Assembly (NCBI GenBank): GCA_002494725.1
Contig: DACG01000017.1
Span: 1 to 64,000, forward strand
DNA length: 64,000 bases
From: Geoglobus sp. UBA235
GTDB taxonomy: Archaea > Halobacteriota > Archaeoglobi > Archaeoglobales > Archaeoglobaceae
Direction of reading: 5' to 3'
Position 1 is the first letter of the stretch. The number at the start of each line of letters is the position of its first letter. The position numbers and the translations under genes were made by a program. The notes beneath the pieces were generated by a model. It saw nothing but the letters and a program-made list of their open reading frames with translations, made no database searches and was not told where the DNA came from. Shown piece after piece: positions 16,666 through 25,317 of the stretch.

Positions 16666-17157
16666 TCATTCAACCTCCACACCCAAGGATTTCAGAAATT
16701 TCACAGTATCCTGTTTTGTTACCCTGTGAGCCTTTCCAATCTTGCTTTTAGCAATCTTCCTTCTCGCAACCCTGTATCCTCTTCTTTTCAACGAAACACT
16801 CACATCCATACCGAATATACCCATATCAGGATCGTAATCAACCCCGGGCAGATCTATGTGCTCATGAATCCCAAATGAGAAGTAACCATCACCAATCTGC
16901 CTCAAACTCAGCTTGTTTTCATTCACAGTCAATGCCCTTTTCAAAAATTCCAGAGCGTCCTCTCCTCTCAGTGTTACCTTTGCCCCTATGGCCTCTCCCT
17001 TTCTTATGCCAAAGTTCCTTATGGTCTTCTTCGCGTAGGTGGATGTTGGCGTTTTTCCTGTTATCTCCTCAAGCAGCTTCAAAGCCTTCTTCTGCCTCTC
17101 TCCGCTCTCTCCAATTCCAATGTTTATCACAACCTTGTCAATGAGGACCTCTCTCAT
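16666..17157 (-). CDS. rpl5: Ribosomal protein uL5
   Basis: An archaeal uL5 of about 163 residues that binds 5S rRNA and the P-site tRNA loop. Motifs: IDKVVINIGIGESG, TYAKKTIRNFGIRKGEAIGAKVTLRG, and FGIHEHIDLPGVDYDPDMGIFGMDV. The ATG at 17157 is preceded by GGGTGA; the GTG at 17166 is an alternative start three residues longer. Confidence 0.94.
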   Translation of the reverse strand: MREVLIDKVVINIGIGESGERQKKALKLLEEITGKTPTSTYAKKTIRNFGIRKGEAIGAKVTLRGEDALEFLKRALTVNENKLSLRQIGDGYFSFGIHEHIDLPGVDYDPDMGIFGMDVSVSLKRRGYRVARRKIAKSKIGKAHRVTKQDTVKFLKSLGVEVE

Positions 17158-17169
17158 CGGATTCACCCA

Positions 17170-17877
17170 TCACACCCCCAGGTCAATCACGGGCTTCTCA
17201 TCGTCCTTTGATCCTATAACAAAGATGTAGTCCTCGATTGTTGTGTAGTCCTTACCCTCAATCTCTATGGTTACAAGGTTTGGAGCAGAGCCTCTGACAA
17301 TCTTGTATGTTCTGACTCTTCCGATTTCACCTGCATGCTGTCCACCTGTAACCATCACCAATGCTCCTTCCTCAAACTTCAGATGCTGAATGAGCTCCTT
17401 CTCAGGCACCTTCAGCAGAATGCTGTCCTTTGTCTTGAAATCATTCGTTCCGAGAACATTTGTTCCATCAAAAAGGTTTAGCTGGACCTTTGCTCCTTTG
17501 AGAATCGTCTTGTTGTTTATCCTGTAGAGCTTTCTGTCAAAATCATCAACCTCAATGGGCACATACCTGCCCTTCTCATCAAAAACTATCCTGTAATTGA
17601 GCTCCATTTTGGGAACTGAAACGATATCAAAAAGCCCAACCGGGAACTTGTAGTTCTTTCTCGGCACACCATCCACGTATATCTCTCCCTTAGCTATGAC
17701 CTTTCTTGCCTCTCTCGCCGTGTCTGCAAGCTCGAGAAAGTCCCTGACTATCACAAGCAGCGGCACAGCATCCCTGTCATGGGGCCCGGGAGATGGCTTG
17801 ACCACCCATCTCTTAATCTTTCTCGGAATCTTGTAGGTTTTTGGTGCACTCAATCTCTTCTGATGCAACTCAATCAC
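17170..17877 (-). CDS. rps4e: Ribosomal protein eS4
   Basis: A 235-residue archaeal/eukaryotic eS4 with the typical start KRLSAPKTYKIPRK, an S4-like RNA-binding region (LELADTAREARKVIAKGEIYVDG), and a KOW motif near the C-terminus (GALVMVTGGQHAGEIGRV). The apparent start is a GTG overlapping the uL24 stop by 4 bp. Confidence 0.94.
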   Translation of the reverse strand: MIELHQKRLSAPKTYKIPRKIKRWVVKPSPGPHDRDAVPLLVIVRDFLELADTAREARKVIAKGEIYVDGVPRKNYKFPVGLFDIVSVPKMELNYRIVFDEKGRYVPIEVDDFDRKLYRINNKTILKGAKVQLNLFDGTNVLGTNDFKTKDSILLKVPEKELIQHLKFEEGALVMVTGGQHAGEIGRVRTYKIVRGSAPNLVTIEIEGKDYTTIEDYIFVIGSKDDEKPVIDLGV

Positions 17878-18221
17878 CTCTTGAGAATTTTCTCCCTAAC
17901 ATCATCTTCCTCTCCAAGCTCGACTATCATCACATTTGATGGATGGATGGGTCTTGAGACCTCCTCTCCATTTGCCTTCTTCACAGTAACTCCGTCAACG
18001 TAAATTCTCAACTTCTTCATGTCAACCTCCAGAACCTTTCCCGTGTGGCCAGCGTAGCTTCCCCTCATCACCTTAACTTTATCCCCCTTTCTCACCCTAA
18101 GTGATCTCTTTCCATATTTCTCCCTCAGTTCTTTTGAGAGAGTTGCATGCAGGAATCTGTGTCTCTGATGAAGCTTTGCCTCATACACCCTTTTCCTCTG
18201 CTTTCTGGGCTGTTTTGACAT
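17874..18221 (-). CDS. rpl24: Ribosomal protein uL24
   Basis: A 115-residue archaeal uL24 with KQRKRVYEAKLHQRHRFL, and the KOW motif KVMRGSYAGHTGKVLEVDMK. It starts 50S assembly at the 5' end of 23S rRNA. The ATG at 18221 is chosen over one two codons upstream; the gap to uL14 is 11 bp. Confidence 0.95.
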   Translation of the reverse strand: MSKQPRKQRKRVYEAKLHQRHRFLHATLSKELREKYGKRSLRVRKGDKVKVMRGSYAGHTGKVLEVDMKKLRIYVDGVTVKKANGEEVSRPIHPSNVMIVELGEEDDVREKILKR

Positions 18222-18232
18222 AAGCATTCACC

Positions 18233-18631
18233 TCACACAATTATCGTGGCAATTGACCCAATCTTGCTGAACCTCTCAGCAGCCTCTCTTGCCACAGGCC
18301 CTCTAATCTCACTCCCCTTCGGATTTCCATTTGGATCCGTTATGACAGCAGCATTATCATCAAATCTGACCCTCGTACCATCGGGCCTCCTGTACTCCTT
18401 TCTCTGCCTCACGATCACAGCATAGTGCACCTGCTTCCTTATGTCCGGGCTTCCCTTTTTCACGCTCACAACAACAATATCTCCAACCCCGGCAGATGGG
18501 TATCTTCTCCTGACACCCTTGTATCCCCTCACAGCAATTATTTCAAGCTCTCTCGCTCCCGTGTTGTCCGCACACACAAGCCTTGCTCCGGTTGGTAAAG
18601 CCCTTGGGATTCTTGCTTTTTTTGCCCTCAT
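18233..18631 (-). CDS. rpl14: Ribosomal protein uL14
   Basis: A 132-residue uL14 with LPTGARLVCADNTGARELEII, the GVGDIVVVSVKKG strand pair and the C-terminal RFSKIGSIATIIV. It sits at the subunit interface near the factor-binding site. It overlaps uS17 by 4 bp. Confidence 0.95.
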   Translation of the reverse strand: MRAKKARIPRALPTGARLVCADNTGARELEIIAVRGYKGVRRRYPSAGVGDIVVVSVKKGSPDIRKQVHYAVIVRQRKEYRRPDGTRVRFDDNAAVITDPNGNPKGSEIRGPVAREAAERFSKIGSIATIIV

Positions 18632-18951
18632 TCTTCCACCACCTTCTCAACTATAACAAAGCTCTTTGTCTTGCTTATGGGCCTGCATTCTGCGATCGTA
18701 ACAGTATCTCCAGGCTTTGCATCAATGCATGGAGGATTGTGAGCGTGCATCTTGCTTCTCTTCTTGAGGTACCTCTCGTATTTTGGCACGTACCTTATCA
18801 GCTCTCTCTCAATCACAGCAGACTTCTCATAAGCCTTCACAACCCTTCCCCTGAATATCTGTCCTCTCACGGACAGCCTTCCATGGAAAGGACAGTTTTT
18901 ATCCTGACACTCCTTTTCGGGAGATTTAACATTAATTCCAATATCTCTCAT
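18628..18951 (-). CDS. rps17: Ribosomal protein uS17
   Basis: An archaeal uS17 of about 107 residues with an N-terminal extension (KSPEKECQDKNCPFHG) that has a Cys pair as in other archaeal/eukaryotic S11-type proteins, followed by the OB fold (LSVRGQIFRGRVVKAYEKSAVIER...GDTVTIAECRPISKTKSFVIVE). The start at 18951 follows GGTGATGTTG; it overlaps the Rnp1 stop slightly upstream. Confidence 0.94.
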   Translation of the reverse strand: MRDIGINVKSPEKECQDKNCPFHGRLSVRGQIFRGRVVKAYEKSAVIERELIRYVPKYERYLKKRSKMHAHNPPCIDAKPGDTVTIAECRPISKTKSFVIVEKVVEE

Positions 18952-18956
18952 CAACA

Positions 18957-19229
18957 TCACCCTTTTATCCTGCTCGCAATCATCAAACCCCTCATTATCC
19001 TCTCCTCAGGCCTGAAGGCAATGAGATCACCATTGATCCTGAACCTCATACCCTCTACTTCAACCTCAAACACCCTCTTGCTCTTTGCCACCATCCTCAC
19101 TCCTTTTTCAGTCTCAATTCTCAGCGTCTTCATGGTCTCATCAACCACCATGCCCTTCAGGCCGATTTCAGATGAATTTGGACTGTCGACCACCTCAACC
19201 ACAAGCCCTATCCAGTCCCTTGCAAGCAC
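18957..19229 (-). CDS. rnp1: RNase P protein component 1 (Rpp29/Pop4-like)
   Basis: A 90-residue Sm-like barrel protein, archaeal Rpp29, a subunit of RNase P that matures tRNA 5' ends. Typical motifs: IGLVVEVVDSPN, LKGMVVDETMKTLRIETEKG, and the C-terminal INGDLIAFRPEERI. It is encoded between uL29 and uS17 in many archaea, as here, linking tRNA processing with ribosome synthesis. The start is a GTG at 19229, two bases after the uL29 stop. Confidence 0.93.
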   Translation of the reverse strand: MLARDWIGLVVEVVDSPNSSEIGLKGMVVDETMKTLRIETEKGVRMVAKSKRVFEVEVEGMRFRINGDLIAFRPEERIMRGLMIASRIKG

Positions 19230-19231
19230 CT

Positions 19232-19423
19232 TTATGCTCTGTAGCCTTCTTCTCTTAGCGCGAGCTTTATCCTTGCTATGTCCTTTCTTACAGCCCTGAG
19301 CATTCCCGGATTCTCTAAGGCTCCTCCGCTCCTCACCATTGTTCTCAGTCTCAGCAGTTCGTTTTCCAGCTCTGTCAATTTTTTTAGCTTTTCCTCCCTA
19401 CTCATTTCTCTGATCTCCTCCAT
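19232..19423 (-). CDS. rpl29: Ribosomal protein uL29
   Basis: A small helical protein of about 63 residues, starting MEEIREMSREEKLKKL, with ELLRLRTMVRSGGALENPG and a C-terminal helix. It sits at the exit tunnel and contacts SRP and nascent-chain factors. The start at 19423 lies inside the end of uS3 (26-bp overlap) and matches family N-termini; an ATG at 19405 with upstream GGAGGAGA is a plausible shorter start. Confidence 0.9.
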   Translation of the reverse strand: MEEIREMSREEKLKKLTELENELLRLRTMVRSGGALENPGMLRAVRKDIARIKLALREEGYRA

Positions 19424-20081
19424 CTTCACCCTCAGACACCTCCTTTGCCTCAGTTTCAGCCTGAACCTTCTCCTCTTCCTTCTCAAGCTTCACATCTCTG
19501 ACATGAATTTCATCCGGCAGTTCTGCATCAGGCGGAATGACTCTTACCTTAACACCATAAACACCGAGCTTCTTTATAGCGATGTCAAATCCCTCATTGA
19601 CCATGCTCTCAGCAGGCTCGCCAGTATGAACTATTGTTCCGGCAACAAACTTCTCTGTTCTTGCTCTTTCGCTTGTCAGCTTTCCGCTTATCTCAATCTC
19701 ACATCCCTTTGCTCCTGCTTCCATAATTCTGTAGAGAAATCTGTAACCAGCCTTCCTGAAGTACCATCCCCTTTCAAGTGCCCTTGCAAGCAGTGAAGCC
19801 ATGAGCTGGGCATTGAACTCTGGCTTTTCAATCTCATCAACCGCAACCTGCGGGTTGTCAAGACCGAATTCCTTGAGCTTGTCTGTCAGCTTTTTTATCC
19901 TTCTTCCACCCCTGCCAATCACAAGGCCGGGGCGCTCAACAAACAGAGTTACCTGAGTTCCAAGAGGAGTTCTCACTATATCTATCCCGCCAAATCCGGC
20001 ATTTCTGACCTCATCAACAACCCATTCCTTGACTCTGAGCTTCCTAACTCTTTCCTCAACAAATTTCCTCTCCACCGCCAT
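19398..20081 (-). CDS. rps3: Ribosomal protein uS3
   Basis: A 227-residue archaeal uS3 with the KH domain (TQVTLFVERPGLVIGRGGRRIKKLTDKL) and the C-terminal domain (GCEIEISGKLTSERARTEKF, then KVRVIPPDAELPDEI). A long acidic tail follows (KLEKEEEKVQAETEAKE...). It lies at the mRNA entry site and has helicase-related roles. It is adjacent to uL22 with no gap and overlaps uL29. Confidence 0.95.
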   Translation of the reverse strand: MAVERKFVEERVRKLRVKEWVVDEVRNAGFGGIDIVRTPLGTQVTLFVERPGLVIGRGGRRIKKLTDKLKEFGLDNPQVAVDEIEKPEFNAQLMASLLARALERGWYFRKAGYRFLYRIMEAGAKGCEIEISGKLTSERARTEKFVAGTIVHTGEPAESMVNEGFDIAIKKLGVYGVKVRVIPPDAELPDEIHVRDVKLEKEEEKVQAETEAKEVSEGEDGGDQRNE

Positions 20082-20543
20082 TTAACGCACCTCTGCCACA
20101 AATTCAACTGTTGTCAGGGTTTTGAATTTTGGAGTGGCCCTTCCATAAGCCCTCGGCATGTATCTCCTGATCACTCTCCCTTTCTTCGCCTGAGCATGAG
20201 TTATTATCAGTCTGTTCAGTTCAAGCCCCTTGTACTCTGCATTTGCCTTCAGGTTGTTGAGAACCTTCAGTATGCTCTTGGATGCCTTGACAGGATATCT
20301 GCCAGCATACCACTTCTGCAATCCTCTCTTGTGGGCAACCTTCTTCTTGTGATTCCTGAAAGGAACAGCCCTCTTCATCGCTATAACATCCTCAAGATAG
20401 GCAATCGCCTCCTCTATCTTCTTTCCCTTCAGAGCTCTGCATATCTCCACAGCATGCTTGAAACTTATGTCCATCTCATATCCCATTGCTTTCGCTGCAT
20501 TCAGCTCATCCTTTGGTTTGTAGGCGTAATTCACCCTCCCCAT
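20082..20543 (-). CDS. rpl22: Ribosomal protein uL22
   Basis: A 153-residue archaeal uL22 starting MGRVNYAYKPKDELNAAKAM, with KHAVEICRALKGKKIEEA and the tunnel-loop region KKGRVIRRYMPRAYGRATP. It lines the peptide exit tunnel. The chosen ATG at 20543 gives the family start; three extra residues are possible upstream. Confidence 0.95.
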   Translation of the reverse strand: MGRVNYAYKPKDELNAAKAMGYEMDISFKHAVEICRALKGKKIEEAIAYLEDVIAMKRAVPFRNHKKKVAHKRGLQKWYAGRYPVKASKSILKVLNNLKANAEYKGLELNRLIITHAQAKKGRVIRRYMPRAYGRATPKFKTLTTVEFVAEVR

Positions 20544-20548
20544 AGGCA

Positions 20549-20950
20549 TCACTTCAATGGAACAAATTTGCTGCTCCTTGTAGCTCCAACACCGGGTCCT
20601 GAATGCTTTTCGAATCTCCTTGTCTGGGCGAGTTCTCCCAGTCTGTGTCCTATCATTTCAGGCCTCACCTCTACTCTGACAAACTCCTTGCCGTTGTGAA
20701 CAAAGATCACCTTTCCAACCATCTCTGGCAGAACGATCATGTCCCTGCAGTGGGTTCTTGCAGTGCCTTTTTTCCTGAGCCTCCTCAGAAACTTTTCCTC
20801 CTGCTCTGTGAATCCCCTTCTGATCTTTCTCCTCTCCCTTGCAGGCAATAATTCTGCAAGCCTGTCAAGGGGCATTTCTTTAAGCTCATCAAGCGTGTAA
20901 CCGCGATATCTAAACTCCTTCGGCCTTATAATCTTACCCTTCATCGCCAT
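20549..20950 (-). CDS. rps19: Ribosomal protein uS19
   Basis: A 133-residue archaeal uS19 with KEFRYRGYTLDELKEM at the N-terminus, RDMIVLPEMVGKVIFVHNGK and the conserved GHRLGELAQTRRFEKHSGPG. It is located in the 30S head and contacts uS13 and P-site tRNA. Standard length and order. Confidence 0.95.
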   Translation of the reverse strand: MAMKGKIIRPKEFRYRGYTLDELKEMPLDRLAELLPARERRKIRRGFTEQEEKFLRRLRKKGTARTHCRDMIVLPEMVGKVIFVHNGKEFVRVEVRPEMIGHRLGELAQTRRFEKHSGPGVGATRSSKFVPLK

Positions 20951-20952
20951 AA

Positions 20953-21666
20953 CTATCGCCTCACACCCGTTCTTCTTGCGGCAATACTACCAACCTTTCT
21001 GCCGGGAGGAGCGTTTCTGCTCACAGTCTTGGGCCTTCCAACATGCTGATGCTTTCCTCCTCCAAACGGATGATCAACTGCATTCATCGCAACTCCCCTC
21101 ACCCTCGGCCATTTTGCTGCCTTGCTTTTCATCTTGTAAAACTTCTTTCCTGCCTTGACGAAGGGCTTGTCAGCCCTCCCGGCTCCGGCAACAACCCCTA
21201 TCATAGCCCTGCAATTTGGATGGAACCATCTCATTGCCCCTGATGGTAACTGAACGAGAACTCTGTCCTCTTCATGAGCAACAACAAAAGCATAAGTCCC
21301 ACTTGCCCTTGCAAGCTTTCCTCCATCCCCCGGCACAAGCTCAATGTTGCAGACAGGAGTACCTTCAGGAATGTTTTTCAGATACGTGATGTTTCCAATA
21401 TCTATCTCAACCTTCTCTCCAGCCCTTATAACATCTCCAGTACCCTTTCCCTCAACAGCCAGAATGTAATCCTTCCTGCCATCGGGAAATCTGACAAGGA
21501 ACACAGGACCGTTTCTTGCAGGATCGTGAACCACATCCTCTATTCTCACCTCAACATTCTCTTCTCCAAACCTCAGCAGTTTTGCATCTGTTCTGTATTT
21601 GTGAGAGGGAGCCCTGTATGTTGGAGTTCCTTTCCCCCTGTTCTGCGATATTATTCTCTTACCCAT
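20953..21666 (-). CDS. rpl2: Ribosomal protein uL2
   Basis: A 237-residue archaeal uL2, required for subunit association and peptidyl transfer. Motifs: TPTYRAPSHKYRTDAKLL, PEGTPVCNIELVPGDGG and the essential VAMNAVDHPFGGGKHQHVG near the C-terminus, with the conserved His intact. Confidence 0.96.
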   Translation of the reverse strand: MGKRIISQNRGKGTPTYRAPSHKYRTDAKLLRFGEENVEVRIEDVVHDPARNGPVFLVRFPDGRKDYILAVEGKGTGDVIRAGEKVEIDIGNITYLKNIPEGTPVCNIELVPGDGGKLARASGTYAFVVAHEEDRVLVQLPSGAMRWFHPNCRAMIGVVAGAGRADKPFVKAGKKFYKMKSKAAKWPRVRGVAMNAVDHPFGGGKHQHVGRPKTVSRNAPPGRKVGSIAARRTGVRR

Positions 21667-21676
21667 TCACACCACC

Positions 21677-21928
21677 TCAGAACACACCCAGATCTGACAG
21701 AATCTCCTCAGCATTGTAATCTGGCTTTAGCTTGATGTATGCCTTCTTCTCTCCTTTTGGTGTTATAAGCGTGTTCACCTTTTCAACCTCAACACCAAAT
21801 CTCCTCTCAACCTCACTTGCGATCTGCTTCTTGTTTGCCCTGATGTCAACTATGGCTGTCAGAATATTCTTTTCAAGGAGCATTGTTGTTTTTTCAGTTA
21901 CAAGGAATGCCTTCAATATCATAACCAC
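21677..21928 (-). CDS. rpl23: Ribosomal protein uL23
   Basis: An 83-residue uL23, with AFLVTEKTTMLLEKNILTAI, VDIRANKKQIASEVERRFG and VEKVNTLITPKGEKKAYI. It docks SRP and nascent-chain factors at the tunnel exit. It overlaps the uL4 stop by 10 bp. Confidence 0.95.
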   Translation of the reverse strand: MVMILKAFLVTEKTTMLLEKNILTAIVDIRANKKQIASEVERRFGVEVEKVNTLITPKGEKKAYIKLKPDYNAEEILSDLGVF

Positions 21929-22674
21929 TCCTCCAAGTAGTTCAAGGCTGATTTTGTATAAACCACAAGCCTTCCGGCATGCCCTCCGGGAGCGAGAAGC
22001 TCCACATTCAGGTTTCTCACCTCAACCGCATCCACACCGGGCAAATTTCTTGAGGCTTTCAAAACATCAGAATTCCTTGATGTGACTATCAGAAGACTCT
22101 TCTTTTTCTTGTATCTCCTTCCCCTCATCTTGCCCTTTCCAGCTCTAATCCTTTTTCTCTCTGCCGCCCTGAGAACGTCATCATATACTCCTATAGCCTT
22201 CAGAACCTGAATAACCTCCTTTGTTTTCCTTAGCTCTTCAAAGTCATCAACAACAATCTTCGGCAGTTCTCCATCAAAAACATGGCTTCTCTGCCTGACA
22301 ATTTCCTCCCTGACGGTTGCTGCCAATGCCGATCTTAATGCTTTTTTCATCTCCTTCCTGTTTATCTTCTCATCCCACTTCTTCTGGGGCTTTGGCGGAT
22401 GCGCTCTTCTTCCTCCAACAGCCTGAGGTACAATAACAGCCCTTCTTCCATCCTTGAGCCTTGGAACCCTCGCGTATCCATGTCCCGGACCCCAGTTCTC
22501 CGCAGCATAATTTGTTCCAGCAAGAGGATTAGGACCGTAGGGCTGTCTTCTGTGGCTCTGGATAGCATGAACTGCCTTTCTGATGATGTCTGGCCTGAAC
22601 TCCTCGGCAAATGCATCTGGAAGTTCCACCTCTTCAACGACCTCTCCATTCAAACCGTAAACCTTAGTCCTCAT
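21919..22674 (-). CDS. rpl4: Ribosomal protein uL4
   Basis: A 251-residue archaeal uL4 with the long internal tunnel loop (RQPYGPNPLAGTNYAAENWG, GYARVPRLKDGRRAVIVPQ). The C-terminal domain has SRNLPGVDAVEVRNLNVELLAPGGHAGRL. Typical length and position after uL3. Confidence 0.95.
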   Translation of the reverse strand: MRTKVYGLNGEVVEEVELPDAFAEEFRPDIIRKAVHAIQSHRRQPYGPNPLAGTNYAAENWGPGHGYARVPRLKDGRRAVIVPQAVGGRRAHPPKPQKKWDEKINRKEMKKALRSALAATVREEIVRQRSHVFDGELPKIVVDDFEELRKTKEVIQVLKAIGVYDDVLRAAERKRIRAGKGKMRGRRYKKKKSLLIVTSRNSDVLKASRNLPGVDAVEVRNLNVELLAPGGHAGRLVVYTKSALNYLEEWL

Positions 22675-22680
22675 TCAGTA

Positions 22681-23670
22681 TCACCTTCCCTGCTTTGATG
22701 ATGTGCTGACATACACGATATTCAGCCCCTCGTACTTCTCAACGGGTGGTCTTATTGCAAACCTCATCCTGACAAGCCTTTTAACCGGCCCAGGAACGCT
22801 GCCTGAAACCATGATATAATCATTTCTCACAATTCCGTAATGGGGAAATCCTCCCTCTGGTGTTACCTCCTCACCATTCTCCCCTATCCTGAGAATCCTC
22901 TTGTTGTACTCGGTTCTCTGATGGAATCCCATCTGTCCAGCCTGAGGAACGGTCCACCTCACATGATGGGGATTCCAGGGGCCGAGTGTACCAACCCTCC
23001 TGTGCTTGCTGCTCCTTGCATGCTTTGCATTCAGAGTTATCACTCCCCACCTCTTGACAGGGCCCTGAAAGCCCTTACCCTTTGTTATGCTCAGGACATC
23101 AATAAATATACCTTCCTCAAAAACCTCTGAAGCTCTGATCTCATTTCCGAGCTTAGATATCGCATAATCCAGAGCTTCAGTCGCATCTCCCCCAACCTTC
23201 TGCTCCATAACATCCGGAACCTTCTTGGGAACACCTGTAAGCAGGTAGGGCTGGGTGTAGGTGATCAGTCTTATCTCATCCACATTCTCAATGCTCTTGA
23301 GGTCCTCAACATTTCCACCATTCTTTGGCAGATTAAGCCTTCTTGAGAGCCTTTCATCAAGATTTTCTGCCCAGACCTCTCCTGCAATCTGCAAACCATA
23401 CTGAGTTTTTCTGTAAACCCTCACACCCATTACCTTCATTGGTGGTGCCTCTATAACAGTTACAGGCACCACAATCTCCTCTCCGTACGTTGGAGAGTTT
23501 CTTCTATCATCCACCATCACAACATGGGTCATACCAGCCTTATAACCCGCAAAACCCAGTGCCTTTGCGTCGCTGATTACGGGCCAAGCCCTTATCCTTG
23601 GAACTATGCTTGACGCTCTCTTTCTGGGAGAGAATCCCAGCGAACCCCTTCTTGGCCTGTGTTCCTTCAT
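22681..23670 (-). CDS. rpl3: Ribosomal protein uL3
   Basis: A 329-residue archaeal uL3, beginning HRPRRGSLGFSPRKRAS and containing GFAGYKAGMTHVVMVDD, ITKGKGFQGPVKRWGV and the W-finger region SSKHRRVGTLGPWNPHHVRW that reaches the peptidyl transferase centre. It starts 1 bp after the SPOUT gene stop. Confidence 0.96.
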   Translation of the reverse strand: MKEHRPRRGSLGFSPRKRASSIVPRIRAWPVISDAKALGFAGYKAGMTHVVMVDDRRNSPTYGEEIVVPVTVIEAPPMKVMGVRVYRKTQYGLQIAGEVWAENLDERLSRRLNLPKNGGNVEDLKSIENVDEIRLITYTQPYLLTGVPKKVPDVMEQKVGGDATEALDYAISKLGNEIRASEVFEEGIFIDVLSITKGKGFQGPVKRWGVITLNAKHARSSKHRRVGTLGPWNPHHVRWTVPQAGQMGFHQRTEYNKRILRIGENGEEVTPEGGFPHYGIVRNDYIMVSGSVPGPVKRLVRMRFAIRPPVEKYEGLNIVYVSTSSKQGR

Positions 23671-23671
23671 T

Positions 23672-24433
23672 TCATACCACCCACTTTGTGTAATTCATCA
23701 AAGCCAGGCTCCCCAACACAGCTTCCTCAAGCCTTACAGTCTGAGTACCCTGATCCGGAAACATGTTCCACACATCCACATTCTCCATCTCTATGCCCAA
23801 TTTTTCTGCTATTTCATGAACCCCCTCTGCGGGGCTCCCAAATATCAGGAGATTTTTTCTCTTCATTTCATCTGGCAGAGGAATTCTGCCTTTCCGTGAG
23901 GTTACCACCGCATCCTCCCTTTTCAGCAGACCCTCAAGATCTGCTCTTCTCACCTCATATCCCCAGTATTCACCTGGAGATGCCTCTTCCACCACCAACG
24001 GTCTCTTCGAACAGACCCTGACGGTCACGCGGGCCCTCTCTCTTGCTTTTCCCTTATAGAGGGCCAGGGCTTTCATGCCAATATCAGCCCACGCGGTGCC
24101 GTCAGGAGCAACCCTGACGATTAAGCCCTCCCTCACCTCACCGATTTTTAAATCTTTTGGCTTGTGGGATGGAATCTTCAACGGTGGCAGGATCCCGGCA
24201 TATCTGAGGCTCTTTTTTAGTGGAAAAAGATACTTTCTCAGATACTGTGGTGTTTCAAGGTATTCAAGAACTTCTTTGATTAAATGAGTCTCATCAAAGG
24301 CTGGATCTTGATAAATGTAAACGTGTCTAACCCTGAAGATAGCACAGGCTCTTGCAATCATCCCTATTTTGAAATACTTTATCTTATCATCCCTTTCATT
24401 TATCAGAGAGCTTGATGGTATGGCTATCTCCAT
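23672..24433 (-). CDS. SPOUT-family RNA methyltransferase (COG2106, SPOUT1-like)
   Basis: A 253-residue protein starting MEIAIPSSSLINERDDKIKYFKIGMIARACAIFRV, the signature of the archaeal/eukaryotic COG2106 family (human SPOUT1/C9orf114). It has an OB-like insert (about 85-165) and a C-terminal trefoil knot with LIFGSPAEGVHEIAEKLG and NMFPDQGTQTVRLEEAVLGSLALMN, the SAM-binding loops. Related proteins methylate uridine N3 in large-subunit rRNA; the substrate here is unproven. It is the first gene of the ribosomal run, a usual archaeal arrangement, and appears to be leaderless from the TATA box at about 24456. Confidence 0.85.
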   Translation of the reverse strand: MEIAIPSSSLINERDDKIKYFKIGMIARACAIFRVRHVYIYQDPAFDETHLIKEVLEYLETPQYLRKYLFPLKKSLRYAGILPPLKIPSHKPKDLKIGEVREGLIVRVAPDGTAWADIGMKALALYKGKARERARVTVRVCSKRPLVVEEASPGEYWGYEVRRADLEGLLKREDAVVTSRKGRIPLPDEMKRKNLLIFGSPAEGVHEIAEKLGIEMENVDVWNMFPDQGTQTVRLEEAVLGSLALMNYTKWVV

Positions 24434-24455
24434 GCCAGAATGCTGAGACCTTCAG

Positions 24456-24467
24456 TTTTATAAATTG
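24456..24467 (-). promoter_or_regulatory. TATA box of the ribosomal protein operon
   Basis: On the minus strand CAATTTATAAAA is centred about 28 bp before the ATG at 24433. This fits a leaderless transcript that begins at the SPOUT gene and runs through the ribosomal genes. Confidence 0.6.
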
Positions 24468-24579
24468 AACCCTGACAATCCCACAAGATTACTACTGAGT
24501 AATTGTTCAGAAGTTCAAATTAACCACAAAATGATTTTTATATGGAAACAAAAAGAGAATCAATCGCACCCGCAAAAAC

Positions 24580-24861
24580 TCAAACCTTATTTTCCGCCTC
24601 TCTTTCAACAACCGCAATCATGAATCTTCTCGATGGAGGGGGAGATATCTGAATCAGTATTTCCTTTTTCAGCCTGTAATACTTTCTCTTCCCTCTGAAC
24701 TCAGAACCAATTATCCCGTATCTCTCAAGAACATCCAAGTGATGTTTGGCTGTTTTGCCATCCATCCCAAGCTCGCTCATGAGCTCGCTGACGCACCTTT
24801 CACCCCTGCTGAGACTCCTCAGTATCATCAATCTCTTCTTTGAGCCCAGTGCCTCAATCAT
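24580..24861 (-). CDS. ArsR-type winged-helix transcriptional regulator
   Basis: A 93-residue HTH protein. It opens with EALGSKKRLMILRSLSRGERCVSELMSELG, then the recognition region DGKTAKHHLDVLERYGII and a wing (FRGKRKYYRL). It has no visible Cys metal site, so it is not obviously a metal sensor. It diverges from the amphi-Trp gene across a 64-bp gap with one TATA-like element usable in both directions, so it may regulate itself and that gene. Family solid, ligand unknown. Confidence 0.8.
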   Translation of the reverse strand: MIEALGSKKRLMILRSLSRGERCVSELMSELGMDGKTAKHHLDVLERYGIIGSEFRGKRKYYRLKKEILIQISPPPSRRFMIAVVEREAENKV

Positions 24862-24880
24862 TAAGTATAAAATTCCTAAG

Positions 24881-24892
24881 AAATTTTATATG
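24881..24892. promoter_or_regulatory. TATA element shared by divergent HTH and amphi-Trp genes
   Basis: AAATTTTATATG reads as a TATA box on both strands. It is about 26 bp from the ATG at 24861 (minus), and about 26 bp from a predicted start site just before the Shine-Dalgarno of the plus-strand gene. Confidence 0.45.
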
Positions 24893-24925
24893 TTTTTCTG
24901 ATGAGTGTGCTGTGGAGGTGAGAAT

Positions 24926-25201
24926 GTGCTCGAGCTTCCGAAAAAGGATGAGAACAACATGCTGCCTGTTTCGGGAGAGATTGAGTATGAAACGCATCTC
25001 AGCAAGAATGAGTTGGCTGAGTTTCTGAAGGGACTTATTGAGCAGCTTGAGAGCAAGGATACAATTGATCTGAAGGTTGACAACTACGAGATCAGATTTG
25101 AATACAGGGAGCCGGTGGAGCTTGAGATGGACTTTGAAAACAGGAAGAAGCTGAAGATAAAGATAGAGTTCAGGCAGAAGTCAAAGATTCAGTTCATCTG
25201 A
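24926..25201 (+). CDS. amphi-Trp domain protein
   Basis: A protein of about 91 residues with an acidic beta-rich pattern: EIEYETHLSKNELAEFLKGLIEQLESKDTIDL, then VDNYEIRFEYREPVELEMDFE and a KLKIKIEF strand. This matches the small amphi-Trp domain family of archaea and bacteria, whose function is not established. The GTG at 24926 is chosen because a full GGAGGTGA at 24914-24921 precedes it; the open frame extends to another GTG at 24905, which would place the Shine-Dalgarno inside the gene. Confidence 0.65.
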   Translation: MLELPKKDENNMLPVSGEIEYETHLSKNELAEFLKGLIEQLESKDTIDLKVDNYEIRFEYREPVELEMDFENRKKLKIKIEFRQKSKIQFI

Positions 25202-25317
25202 GTTTTCATGATTTGAGGTACTCTGATGGTGTTGATGGGCTATCCAAACAGCAAAAGAGTTATATATCTGTAATTGTGTAGGATTACAGTAAAAACCAGA
25301 CGAGGGGAAGATCTGGC

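Noticed and set aside
5975..24433. Many plus-strand open frames of 60-240 codons opposite the ribosomal genes
   Set aside because: All lie antisense to clearly identified conserved genes and arise from their codon bias.
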